Shown piece after piece: positions 56,213 to 64,000 of a DNA stretch of 64,000 nucleotides. The position numbers were made by a program, and so were the translations under genes. The DNA is from Poa pratensis (lineage: Eukaryota; Streptophyta; Magnoliopsida; Poales; Poaceae), in contig CAMZMU010000049.1 of NCBI GenBank assembly GCA_947311845.1, forward strand, positions 6,595,597-6,659,596. Direction: 5' to 3'. How positions within the stretch are numbered: the stretch's first letter is position 1; each line of letters begins with the position of its first letter. The notes below the pieces were generated by a model. That model worked only from the letters and a program-made list of their open reading frames with translations. It had not been told where the DNA came from and ran no database searches.

Positions 56213-58040
56213 TTTGTTTTTACAGAGAGAGGGCCAGATCTGCTCTTGTGGTTTAATTTATCTTCGTTGGGCTAACAAGACCGACCAGCTGCTAGTCACT
56301 TTTCCCTAAAAGAAACTAGTAGTCACTTCCATGTTCTTTTTTGAGAAAATGCGCGGCTCTTTGATCGGTACGAAGAGTTTGCTGGATCATTCCCGGGATT
56401 ACATCATGAAAGATAAGAGTTTTTTAAAACGAAGGCAAAAGTTTTTCTTATCCATTAATTAAAAAGAGGTGACTGATTTATTTACGGGAGAAATCGGACG
56501 AAAATAATACAACAATAAATCCAGAGTTCTCGCATGAGCGAGCTTTTTTACCATTAAAGTAACCATGAGGAACATGACGAAAAGAGCGACACAATGAGAT
56601 CCACCGCATAAGCCGATGCCTCCCAAACAATGAGGACAACGCAGAATAGAGGAGGCTTGGGAGACATGTAGATCCACCCCAGAAGCCGATGCCTCCCAAA
56701 CCGAGGCAATAAAACGAGCTTATTTAATGTGCTGCCACCATCTCGCGCGAGCTACCACCCTCCAAGATGGACCACAACAACCGAAGAGGAAGGAGACTCC
56801 CCTGGTGCTGCCCGCGAGCGTCAGGAACAAGTAGCAGATTGGCGTAGTGTCAGTCGCCACAGAGGACAAAACAACTCTAACCCTAGATCTAGCTCTCCAA
56901 CGTGGTGACCCATTTGGTCCGTTTGGGTCGTCACGGCCAAAATCAAGGCCTAACGCGCGAACGCATTTGAGCTTTTCGGTCTGTTTCATGTACGCGCTGA
57001 CCCAATTCCGGAGCAAATTTGGGCCAGCTTTGGGTCGACGCGGACACACGGCGGACATGAAACTGACCGGCGCGCGTCCGTGCGTGTCCTCCCCTGGTCA
57101 AAGGCTGCCCACCTGCCAGCGACCCACCGCCCCATCGTCTCCCCTAGGCCGGTCCTTTTTAACTCGGCCGTGTGGATAGCGGCGGCCGTCCACACTGCCC
57201 ACTCCCCGTCCCCACTTCCAACAGGACCAAACCCTAGCCCAAGAAAAGCGCGAGCGGTGGTATGTCGGGCCGGCGGTTGGTCGTTGACGGGGCTCCCCGA
57301 AGGGTTGGTCTCTTCATATACGTTGGAGTGTCCCGTATCGGCTCCTCTCATATCAGTTACGACTTTTCTCTCCGACAAGGGTGGAAGGCTGGCCGGATCT
57401 TTACGGAGTGGTGTTTCGAGCTTGGTTCTTGGTGTTCTTGAGGTTGTGTGGGTTTCGCCATGTGGTGTTGGTGTCCATTAATTATATGGTTTTCGCCCGG
57501 TTTCACCCGCAAATAAACCGGGCACATTCTTTTAATTAATGGATAAAACAAAGCTTTTGCCTTCATTCTTAAAAAAAATGCCACCAATAATGGCCATCCA
57601 AATCACACAGCAACATATCATCTGGAACACCACGTCTCGGCATCCTAGTACTGCTCCTCCCATTACCGCGTCAAGTTCAGTAAAGTTAAAAAGAACATAC
57701 AGAAAACAGCATGCACACGATGATCTCAGCCAGGACAAAACCACCATTTATTCAGGTGGTAATCTGGAGTGGGAAACCCTCCAAATACTCTTTATTCAGG
57801 AGTTCCATAGTTCAAGAGCATTACGGTAACAGTACCATCCGCATATGTTCTCCATCATCTCGTACTTTCCGGATCTTCAAGGTACGACAACACGCTCACT
57901 CTACACGTATCCACGAGGAAACACCAGTGCTATACGACTGCGGGTATGCTTTGTAGCTGTAATCTCAGTGCGAAAAACCAAGTTGCGCTTAGAAAATGTG
58001 AGATTGTACATCCTACCTGGAAATCAAGCCTCCAAGCGAA
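56213..58040. other. Repeated, non-coding region with retroelement 3' ends
   Basis: Holds a block P (56222-56310) that recurs at 58433-58517 and 60545-60620, and a block X (56735-56865) that recurs at 59523-59640. Two oppositely oriented segments share AATTAATGGATAA...CTTTTGCCTTC and A-rich tails (minus strand at about 56427-56470, plus strand at about 57527-57580), like two LINE or SINE 3' ends. A block Y (57575-57960) recurs at 61313-61690. No gene is called. Confidence 0.5.
57575..57960 (-). repeat. Block Y copy 1 (second copy is the 3' side of the LAZ1-type gene)
   Basis: About 385 bp similar to 61313-61690, with shared CACACGATGATCTCA, GGTAATCTGGAGTGGGAAACC-like and CACGAGGAAA motifs. 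The other copy lies just downstream of the stop codon of the DUF300 gene, so this copy looks like a duplicated 3' UTR without its coding part. Confidence 0.6.
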
Positions 58041-58289
58041 CTAACGAACATCACGCCGCCTTCGACGCCGACAAGCTCCGATGAGGGTTGGGAGCAGCCA
58101 GGTGACGACATAAAAAATCTCGACGTATGGGCAGCCGCCGAGATCGAACGTCCTGTTCGCGATGGCCAACCCTCGCTCCTTCCGGATCACCACCGCGACG
58201 ATGCAGAGCAGCTGTAGCTCGGCAGCACAACTGGCCACCGGATCCGTGCTCAGGTCGCGGAGGACACGGCGGAGCCAGACCCAAGGCAT
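58041..58289 (-). CDS. Small protein of unknown function, copy 1 (82 aa)
   Basis: The minus-strand ATG at 58289 opens MPWVWLRRVLRDL, then DPVASCAAELQLLCIVAVVI (a possible membrane segment) and a conserved AIANRTFDLGG, ending in basic RRRRRRDVR. It is paralogous to the frame at 60128-60430 in the start, the DPV..C.AEL segment, the hydrophobic stretch and RTFDLGG. The second half is diverged. A TATATA box lies about 70 bp upstream (58356-58363). No known domain is recognised. Preservation of frame in two diverged copies argues for coding, but expression is unknown. Confidence 0.5.
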   Translation of the reverse strand: MPWVWLRRVLRDLSTDPVASCAAELQLLCIVAVVIRKERGLAIANRTFDLGGCPYVEIFYVVTWLLPTLIGACRRRRRRDVR

Positions 58290-58351
58290 CTCTGGTGATC
58301 GGTGCCCAGGCCGGTGAGCTTAGGTACGTATATGCCTGTATGGTGCGGCGC

Positions 58352-58366
58352 CGGCGGAATATATAG
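58352..58366 (-). promoter_or_regulatory. TATA box of small gene copy 1
   Basis: CCCTATATATTCCGCCG on the minus strand, about 70 bp before the ATG at 58289. The same context, CCTATAATTCCGCCG, precedes copy 2. Confidence 0.5.
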
Positions 58367-58432
58367 GGCAGATAAAGGGTGGAAGCGGATTGGGCCGTCT
58401 CATGGAGGGCCAGATCTTCGTTTCGTTTATAC

Positions 58433-58517
58433 AGAGAGAGGGCCAGAACTGGGATCCTGATTGTGGTTTTATCTTCGTTGGGCTAATAAGACCGTCCAGC
58501 TGCTAGTCACTTTGCCA
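58433..58517. repeat. Block P copy 2, left part of a ~2.1 kb repeated unit
   Basis: ACAGAGAGAGGGCCAG...TTTTATCTTCGTTGGGCTAA...CAGCTGCTAGTCAC matches 56222-56310 and, less well, 60545-60620. Each later copy lies upstream of a small gene. Confidence 0.7.
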
Positions 58518-58531
58518 CCAAGTCCTGCGTC

Positions 58532-59507
58532 TGTGGAAAGCTCAGGTTCCCTCTAAACTGCGTGTGTTCCTATGGCGGCTTGCTCAACAATCTTTACCTA
58601 CGGGAGATGTACGCTTCCACCGTCATATGGCTGATACAAGCAGGTGTTCTATTTGTGGGGCTGAAGACTCATGGCGCCACTCTTTGATCAGTTGCCCGAC
58701 AGCGAGAAGTGTGTGGGCTCTGGCTGACGAGGGTCTCACGGAACATATAATCGCACATGAGGACCCGTCGGCTAAGCAGTGGTTATTCACGATGATGGAG
58801 TCGCTATCACGTGATGATTTCGCCAGGATCACAGTTACCTTGTGGGCTATTTGGTACGCGAGGAGGAAGATCATCTTTGAAGGTGAGTTTCAGAGTCCTT
58901 TGTCCACAAATCTGTTCATCCAACGATATCTCCAGGACCTGTCCATTTCGGTCACGGAGAGGAGGAATGTGAGGGCAGGGGTGCATACCACTCACCCCAA
59001 GTGGATACCCCCGCGCGCAGGCTATGTAAAAATCAATGTCGACGCAGCCGTGTCGAGGACGGGCACTGGAGGCGCGGTGGGTGCAGTCTGCAGAAGCGAG
59101 ACAGGTGCATATCTAGGGGCCTCGGCGCTTACTGTGTCGGGTGTCACCGATCCATCTACGCTGGAGGCAATTGCCTGTAGAGAGGCCCTGGCGCTGGCCA
59201 AGGACCTGAACCTTCGTCGCGTTACGATTGCGACGGACTGCCTCGTGGTGGTGAATAATCTGAAGCAAAATTATGCTGGAAGCTATCGCATGGTCCTTGA
59301 CGAGATTAGAGAAGATGCGAAGCAGTTCCAGGAGGCTGTTTTTGTTCATGAGAATAGGTTATCAAATATGGAAGCTCATAGGCTAGCAAGATCGAATGTT
59401 TCTGGTAGTGTGGGACGTCAGACTTGGCTCATTCAGCCTCCTGACGGTCTCTGTATCCTTGACAATATTTTAGTGCAATAAAGTGCCGTGTTATACTCAA
59501 AAAAAAA
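58532..59507 (+). mobile_element. 5'-truncated LINE (non-LTR retrotransposon)
   Basis: A 15 bp duplication ACCAAGTCCTGCGTC occurs at 58517-58531 and 59508-59522, and the insert ends with an A run. Only the 3' end of the pol gene is present, as usual for incomplete target-primed reverse transcription. Confidence 0.93.
58534..59481 (+). CDS. C-terminal part of LINE ORF2: zf-RVT and RNase H domains
   Basis: The frame is open from the truncation point to the stop at 59479-59481, about 315 codons. It starts in the zinc-binding reverse-transcriptase tail (zf-RVT: WKAQVPSKLRVFLWRLAQQ, then CSICGAEDSWRHSLISC). A linker leads to an RVT_3-type RNase H with KINVDAAVSRTGTGG (Asp), TLEAIACREALALAK (Glu), RRVTIATDCLVVVNN (Asp) and SNMEAHRLAR. 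The reverse transcriptase and endonuclease are missing. An intact frame suggests recent insertion. There is no start codon of its own. Confidence 0.88.
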   Translation, partial: WKAQVPSKLRVFLWRLAQQSLPTGDVRFHRHMADTSRCSICGAEDSWRHSLISCPTARSVWALADEGLTEHIIAHEDPSAKQWLFTMMESLSRDDFARITVTLWAIWYARRKIIFEGEFQSPLSTNLFIQRYLQDLSISVTERRNVRAGVHTTHPKWIPPRAGYVKINVDAAVSRTGTGGAVGAVCRSETGAYLGASALTVSGVTDPSTLEAIACREALALAKDLNLRRVTIATDCLVVVNNLKQNYAGSYRMVLDEIREDAKQFQEAVFVHENRLSNMEAHRLARSNVSGSVGRQTWLIQPPDGLCILDNILVQ

Positions 59508-60127
59508 ACCAAGTCCTGCGTCAGCTGCCGCCGTCCAACATGGACCACAACAACCGAACAGGAAGGAGACGCCCTTGATGCTGCGCACGAGCGTCAGGAA
59601 CAAGCAGCAGATCGATCGGCATAGTGCCAGTCGCCACAATATTTACACGAGAAGCTACGCAGGCTGACGACCTCCCCCATGTCCACAACAGCCAGCGGAG
59701 CCAGGGCGTCAGTATTAGCAAACTGGATTGCACACCTCATCGCCAATGCTGGGAGATTGTGAAAGAGCAGCGGTAGCTTTGATGTTGAGAGGCAGACGTG
59801 TCTACTACATGCTTGGTTTGTGTTTCCGATTATGAGTTTTGTCAAAGCCTCGAGACAGATGTGTGCATTGTGACTCATACCATTACCTTGTAGTTGTAGT
59901 CTTGTAAAGGCTAACATAGTTTAGACTGCAGTGTAAGTAACTAAGTACTAGAGATGCTTGAACGATCACCGTAAAATAATACTCGTGGTACTAATGATCA
60001 GTACACAAAAGCAACAGTAAACATGGATAAACCCGCAATCTGGATCTTCATGTGATCTATTGTTCTAGCTAGAAACCGGACCTCTCAGAAACAAGCGGAC
60101 TAATGATCGATCAGCATCACGCCGCCT

Positions 60128-60430
60128 TCAACGCCGACGATCTGCTCTGGCTCTGAGGCCGGTGACGTTGAGCACCCAGTCACCCAGGGTACGGTGGGAG
60201 AAGACGTACAACGGGATGGTCATCACTGTATTGAAGGCGTCGAGGCGGGGACATGCGCCACCGAGATCGAACGTCCGGTACGCGATGGCGTCGCAGCCAT
60301 TCCCCCAGATCGCCAACATGACAATGCCGAGCAGCCCTAGCTCCGCGAAGCATCTGGGCACCGGATCGGAGTTCGGGTCCGGCTCAAGCGCTAGAGCGCG
60401 GAGGACACGGCGGAGCCAGACAGAAGGCAT
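60128..60430 (-). CDS. Small protein of unknown function, copy 2 (100 aa)
   Basis: Paralog of 58041-58289. I choose the ATG at 60430 (MPSVWLRRVLRALALEPDPN) over the one at 60493, because it matches the start of copy 1 and because the TATA-like CCTATAATTCC lies at about 60505-60515, which would put the upstream ATG too close to or before the transcription start. The body has SDPVPRCFAELGLLGIVMLA (hydrophobic, possible membrane segment), AIAYRTFDLGG and a C-terminus that differs from copy 1. No known domain is recognised. Confidence 0.5.
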   Translation of the reverse strand: MPSVWLRRVLRALALEPDPNSDPVPRCFAELGLLGIVMLAIWGNGCDAIAYRTFDLGGACPRLDAFNTVMTIPLYVFSHRTLGDWVLNVTGLRARADRRR

Positions 60431-60503
60431 CTCTCTCTGGGTTAGGCGCGCCGGCGATCGGTGGCGGCGGCGAGCTTCGGGCGTGTGCGGCATGGCGCGG
60501 CGT

Positions 60504-60518
60504 CGGCGGAATTATAGG
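60504..60518 (-). promoter_or_regulatory. TATA-like box of small gene copy 2
   Basis: GGCCCTATAATTCCGCCGAC on the minus strand, in the same context as the box of copy 1. Confidence 0.45.
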
Positions 60519-60544
60519 GCCGACACCTGAACTTATTTGTTTTT

Positions 60545-61312
60545 TACAGAGAGGGGGCCACATCTGAGAGGCTGATTGGGGTTTTATCTTCTTTTGGTTA
60601 GGCCCGCTCGGTTTTCTCTAAGGAAAATGGGTCTAATTACCGAAAATTCCTTTTTGTGCCCGGAGTCATTGCAGCCATTTTTTTTCTTCAAAAATCACAA
60701 TTTGAAATCTCAAATATATATATTTATGGTTACATGTCTAGTATATACGGACCAAATTTCATCAAAATATAGTATAATCCATGATCTACACAAAAAAGAC
60801 AAATGTAGAGATCAAAATGGAGTTAATTTTTTCTTTTTTAGATCCACAAATTTGTGGTTTTTTTAGCCTAAATTACGCGGTATTTTTTATCGAGACTTTG
60901 TAGATATGTACTACAGATCACATTAGTATGTATCCACGTACACAAAACCTAGATTTTTTGACGCCTCTAAATATATTATTTTCGTTTTTCTTTTAAAATA
61001 CCAGGCTCGATGGAGTAAACTATGCACACGTGTTGTGCTAAAAAAAGGAAACTATGCATATGTGTTTACTTTCTTTTTCTTCTTTGAATCCTTTTTTAAG
61101 CCTTTCTTCTTTGAATCCTTTTTTAAGCCTTTCTTCTTTGAATCCTTGTGCGTCCCTCCCTTTATTTTACCTTCCTTGGCCTTTACCCACACGACACCAT
61201 TTAGCTCCACCAACAGATGCTAAAGAGTCTAATAATTATTCAAGAAAGATATTTTATTATTTAGCTTAGACACTTGCTGCTACAAAAATGTTGCTGAAAC
61301 ATGTTTCCCACA
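60545..61312. other. AT-rich spacer starting with block P copy 3
   Basis: After block P (60545-60620) the sequence is AT-rich and holds a 27 bp tandem repeat at 61081-61147 (about 2.5 copies of TCTTTGAATCC...AAGCC). No gene seen. Confidence 0.5.
61081..61147. repeat. 27 bp tandem repeat, about 2.5 copies
   Basis: TCTTTGAATCC recurs at 61081, 61108 and 61135. Confidence 0.9.
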
Positions 61313-61690
61313 ATACCTCAGTTGAAAAAATGCCAACAATAAAGGCCATCAAAATCATACAGAAACATATTTTCTGGAAACACCATGTCTCGGGAGGTAA
61401 AAAAACACATACAGAAACACAGCAATACACACGATGATCTCAACAAGAACAAACAACCATTCATTCAGGCGGTAATTTAAAGTGGGAAACCTCCAAATTC
61501 TCTTTACTCAGGCATTCCATAGTTCAGGAGCGTGGTAGTGGTAGCATTCGTATAGGTTCTCCGTCATCTCATATTTTCCTGTTGTTCAACGTACAACAAC
61601 ACACTCTACACGTGTCCACGAGGAAATGCCAGTGCTCTACAACATATACAGAAACCATGTTCCAGGCACATAAACACTAAGACATCATAC
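61313..61690 (-). repeat. Block Y copy 2, probable 3' UTR of the DUF300 gene
   Basis: Lies directly downstream (minus strand) of the stop at 61722 and is similar to 57575-57960. A 3' UTR is the natural reading for this copy. Confidence 0.55.
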
Positions 61691-61721
61691 AGGAACCAGT
61701 TGCTCGGTGCAAAAAAAAGGA

Positions 61722-62995
61722 TCATTCATTCTTCTTCTCGAATTTTGCCCTGTCAGCGCCGCTGTACGGTGCAACGTGGTACGCGTACTGCTGGAGGACC
61801 GAGAAGATGACCATTTCCACGATGATCAGGGCGTTCTGGAGTGCCTCCTGGATGTGCTCCACGTCCAGCCAGAAGTGGTCAGACCGAATGACCCCTACAG
61901 CGGCCAAAACATCCAGCGCACAGCCCTGTGAAAAAGAAGATACCATTCAACAATCAGGAATTCGATCACATCTATTTGGCCAAGTAAACTGTGTTAAATA
62001 AACGGAACAAGTGTTGAATTTAACTATTTAGTTACTACAGTGAGGAAAGTTGCATGCTAGAATGTCACCTGAAGAACCCATACACAAGATAGGGTGCACT
62101 CACACGAAAATTCCACGGGGAAAACAACTGAGTTGTGTGCTGAATGTGAAACAAGTATGCTAATGTATGTTCATAAACTCTTTTTACACTTATTATCTCC
62201 AGCTTTCTTTTCACTAAAAGGATAGCCACATGTAGTTATTTATTTGCAAACTTTACCCAAAAAAATCACTGGATCTGAACATTTAAATGTAAACGCGCAG
62301 AAACTTAAACTGAAGATGAAGCTCCTAAATTGATAGTTACATCTATAATTAGAAAATAAGGTGATTCATGCTCAACTAAATTCAGAGAGTCGGTGAGAGA
62401 AGAATCTTACGCAAAATCATGGCAGACAACTTGGCAAGAACAAAAGGTCTAAACTATCAACATTACCACACAAATATAGCTACGCTCAACAAAATGTTCA
62501 GATGTAGTCATGAAAAGACACTGGGATAAAATTCAATGTTACTACACAAATATAGCTATGGTAAATAAAAATCTCTAGATGTCGTCACAAAGAGAAACTG
62601 GTATAAAATTTATAGATAACAATCAGATACGATGATAAAACTAACCCTAGTGGTATTCGTAAGAAGATTCTAACTCGTTTCAGCATGGAGAGGGCGTGAT
62701 TTACCTGCCAGAAAGAGAAGAAGACAATCCCTTTGATGCATAAGAACTTTGCAAGAGGCTTGTGGGGTGCCAGCTCCTTAGCGAACAAGTGATAGAATAT
62801 GACCAAGGCATATAATGCCATGGAGACTGAAAAGTTCAGTATAATTGTGAACGTCCAGCTGACCCAGCTAGGGTACAGCCCAAGAAGCTGAAGTGCAATA
62901 ATCAGAATGGAGCATACAGGCCTAACAACAACAAATTGCCAGGTCCAGTACTTCAGAAGCTTTAGAGTCTTGTGCTCCAACCGAACATTGCGGGG
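61722..62995 (-). CDS. TMEM184/LAZ1-type DUF300 membrane protein, last two exons
   Basis: A multi-pass membrane protein of the DUF300 (organic solute transporter alpha-like) family. Plant LAZ1 relatives act at the tonoplast and in hormone signalling and cell death. The exon at 62995-62705 (97 codons) encodes PRNVRLEHKTLKLLKYWTWQF, membrane segments VCSILIIALQLLGL and FTIILNFSVSMALYALVIFY, then HKPLAKFLCIKGIVFFSFWQ, and ends at CAG|GTAAAT. After a 779 bp intron the exon at 61925-61722 gives GCALDVLAAVGVIRSDHFWL, IQEALQNALIIVEMVIFSVL and QQYAYHVAPYSGADRAKFEK before TGA. Phase and conserved order are intact. The upstream exons were not found in the remaining 1 kb and probably lie outside, so the gene is partial here. 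Confidence 0.88.
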
Positions 62996-63513
62996 CTGAC
63001 AAGGCACAAAGCCAAAAGTATATTGGTTACTTTCAGGACACACAAAGTAAAACGAATTGCAAGGTGAAAAACCTTAACTAACAGTATTTTACCAACAGCT
63101 TACAGACAAAATATGCAGAATATAGCCTTATAGGTAGAATATGCAACTGCGGATACATGATTCAATGACAGGTTTAAGACACATCATTTTAAGTACACAT
63201 ATACAGGAAAACTTAGTGAACAATATTTGAAGAAACTAAGCCAAAATCACATTTAAACTTAAGCAAGACTCTCATAGGCACACGCTTCAATAAATCCAAA
63301 TCTCACTATCTGAATGTGTGCTTCTTAATGGCATATACAACCCTTTCCGTTAAGACCGTGAACCATTTTAGTAGAAAGAAGTCTAAATCACCCCCCCCCC
63401 CCCCCCCCCCCATCTATCAGGTTTCGGCCGATAACCACCCACATCTTTCAGTTGGCACAAATCACCCCCCCCCCCCCCCATCTATCTAAAACCAGACAAA
63501 TTACCCCCAGGTG
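62996..63513. other. Intron or upstream sequence with poly-C tracts
   Basis: AT-rich sequence follows the acceptor of the 62705-62995 exon on the minus-strand 5' side. Two poly-C tracts (63391-63411, 21 C, and 63465-63479, 15 C) sit in a repeated context, AAATCACCC...CATCTATC, so they mark a short duplicated unit. Confidence 0.55.
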
Positions 63514-64000
63514 CTAATGAGTGGTTTTATACGGTAGTTTTGGCCACGTCAGCGAGCGGTTTGGACAGGTCCATCTTTCCTCTGTCTGTGTCGCTTCTTT
63601 CTCTGTCTGCTCCGCCGCCTCCCTCCCGTTGCTGCTCCGCCACGTTCCGGCCGGCCGTTCCTCTCCAAAATCCGGCCGGCCGTTCTGTCCGGAGTTGGGG
63701 TACTGATCCTGGCGCCCCTGACCTTCCTGGTGCAAACCCGAGGCTTCCGACGCGATTGGAGGGCGCCACGAAATCGGCGTCGGCGTCGTGGGCGACTGGG
63801 GCTGGGACGGGGACGGGGTGAAGGGGAGGGTGCACATGGTGATGGGAACTCCTTGTTGCTGGGTGGCATCAGGAGGCATGGCGAAGACCTCCTCCTCCTC
63901 GCCGTCGTCCTGGGAGGCGGAGGCGGCGGAGTCGTTGTCGCCTCCGAGGAAGGAGGAGTTGGTGAGGACCTCCTCCTGGGAGGCCGAGATGTCGCCGCCG
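63514..64000 (-). CDS. Unassigned open frame running off the window end
   Basis: The minus strand is open from 64000 to a stop near 63514, over 160 codons, with no stop at the window edge. It reads GGDISASQEEVLTNSSFLGG, an acidic stretch, DDGEEEEVFAMPPDATQQQG, then a Pro/Ser/Thr-rich part. The segment is GC-rich, and other frames are also open, so the coding case is weak. It could be the first exon of a gene or part of a repeat linked to the poly-C unit. No known domain. Confidence 0.3.
   Translation of the reverse strand, partial: GGDISASQEEVLTNSSFLGGDNDSAASASQDDGEEEEVFAMPPDATQQQGVPITMCTLPFTPSPSQPQSPTTPTPISWRPPIASEASGLHQEGQGRQDQYPNSGQNGRPDFGEERPAGTWRSSNGREAAEQTEKEATQTEERWTCPNRSLTWPKLPYKTTH

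Noticed and set aside
60431..60493. Upstream ATG at 60493 as start of small gene copy 2
   Set aside because: It lies between the TATA-like box and the expected transcription start, and its extra residues have no counterpart in copy 1.

Overview
The window is nuclear DNA of a grass (Poaceae), most likely a Pooideae species. The evidence is its repeat content: a CACTA terminus with TATGCCGA-type subterminal repeats, a Tat-lineage Gypsy element with an antisense extra gene, Stowaway and Harbinger elements, GC-rich first exons and AT-rich introns. Almost everything is transposable elements (TEs) or decayed genes. No bacterial, organellar, tRNA, rRNA or CRISPR feature was seen.

Layout. 1-5081: a CACTA end and a 3.4 kb TG...CA element flanked by a 5 bp duplication, probably a solo long LTR. 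5087-17777: a complete but frameshifted Gypsy element on the minus strand (LTRs, PBS, PPT, perfect AGCAG target duplication) with a second RNase H, a 204 bp in-frame tandem duplication in integrase and an antisense gene of the 'putative gypsy type transposon' family. 17783-32935: a decayed F-box/LRR cluster whose 3' flanks recur three times. One member (C-terminal remnant) is split by a nearly intact hAT element. Another is split by a MITE-like element, a small non-autonomous LTR element and a retroposon, and an inverted LRR fragment lies at its start. 33470-42095: a PIF/Harbinger transposase pseudogene split by a Mutator-type element (9 bp duplication) and by a Copia element.

42776-56212: the most interesting block. 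It is a ~13.4 kb Mutator-like element (MULE) with two convergent multi-exon genes: a plus-strand ULP1-like C48 cysteine protease gene (17 exons seen, frame open throughout, His/Asp/Cys present) and a minus-strand FAR1-type MULE transposase gene (six exons seen, frame open). Imperfect terminal inverted repeats bracket them. Near the right end are an exon copy of the RNA polymerase subunit RPB12 and another exon-like segment, so the element appears to have captured host sequence.

56213-64000: a region of ~2.1 kb repeated units with two paralogous small genes of unknown function (minus strand, each with a TATA box), a 5'-truncated LINE with a 15 bp target duplication, and the last two exons of a DUF300/TMEM184 (LAZ1-type) membrane protein gene, the best candidate for an ordinary host gene. 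An unassigned open frame runs off the window end on the minus strand.

No host pathway is encoded as a unit. The logic of the window is nested insertion: F-box genes and a Harbinger element were targets, and several pre-insertion reading frames can be followed across the insertions.
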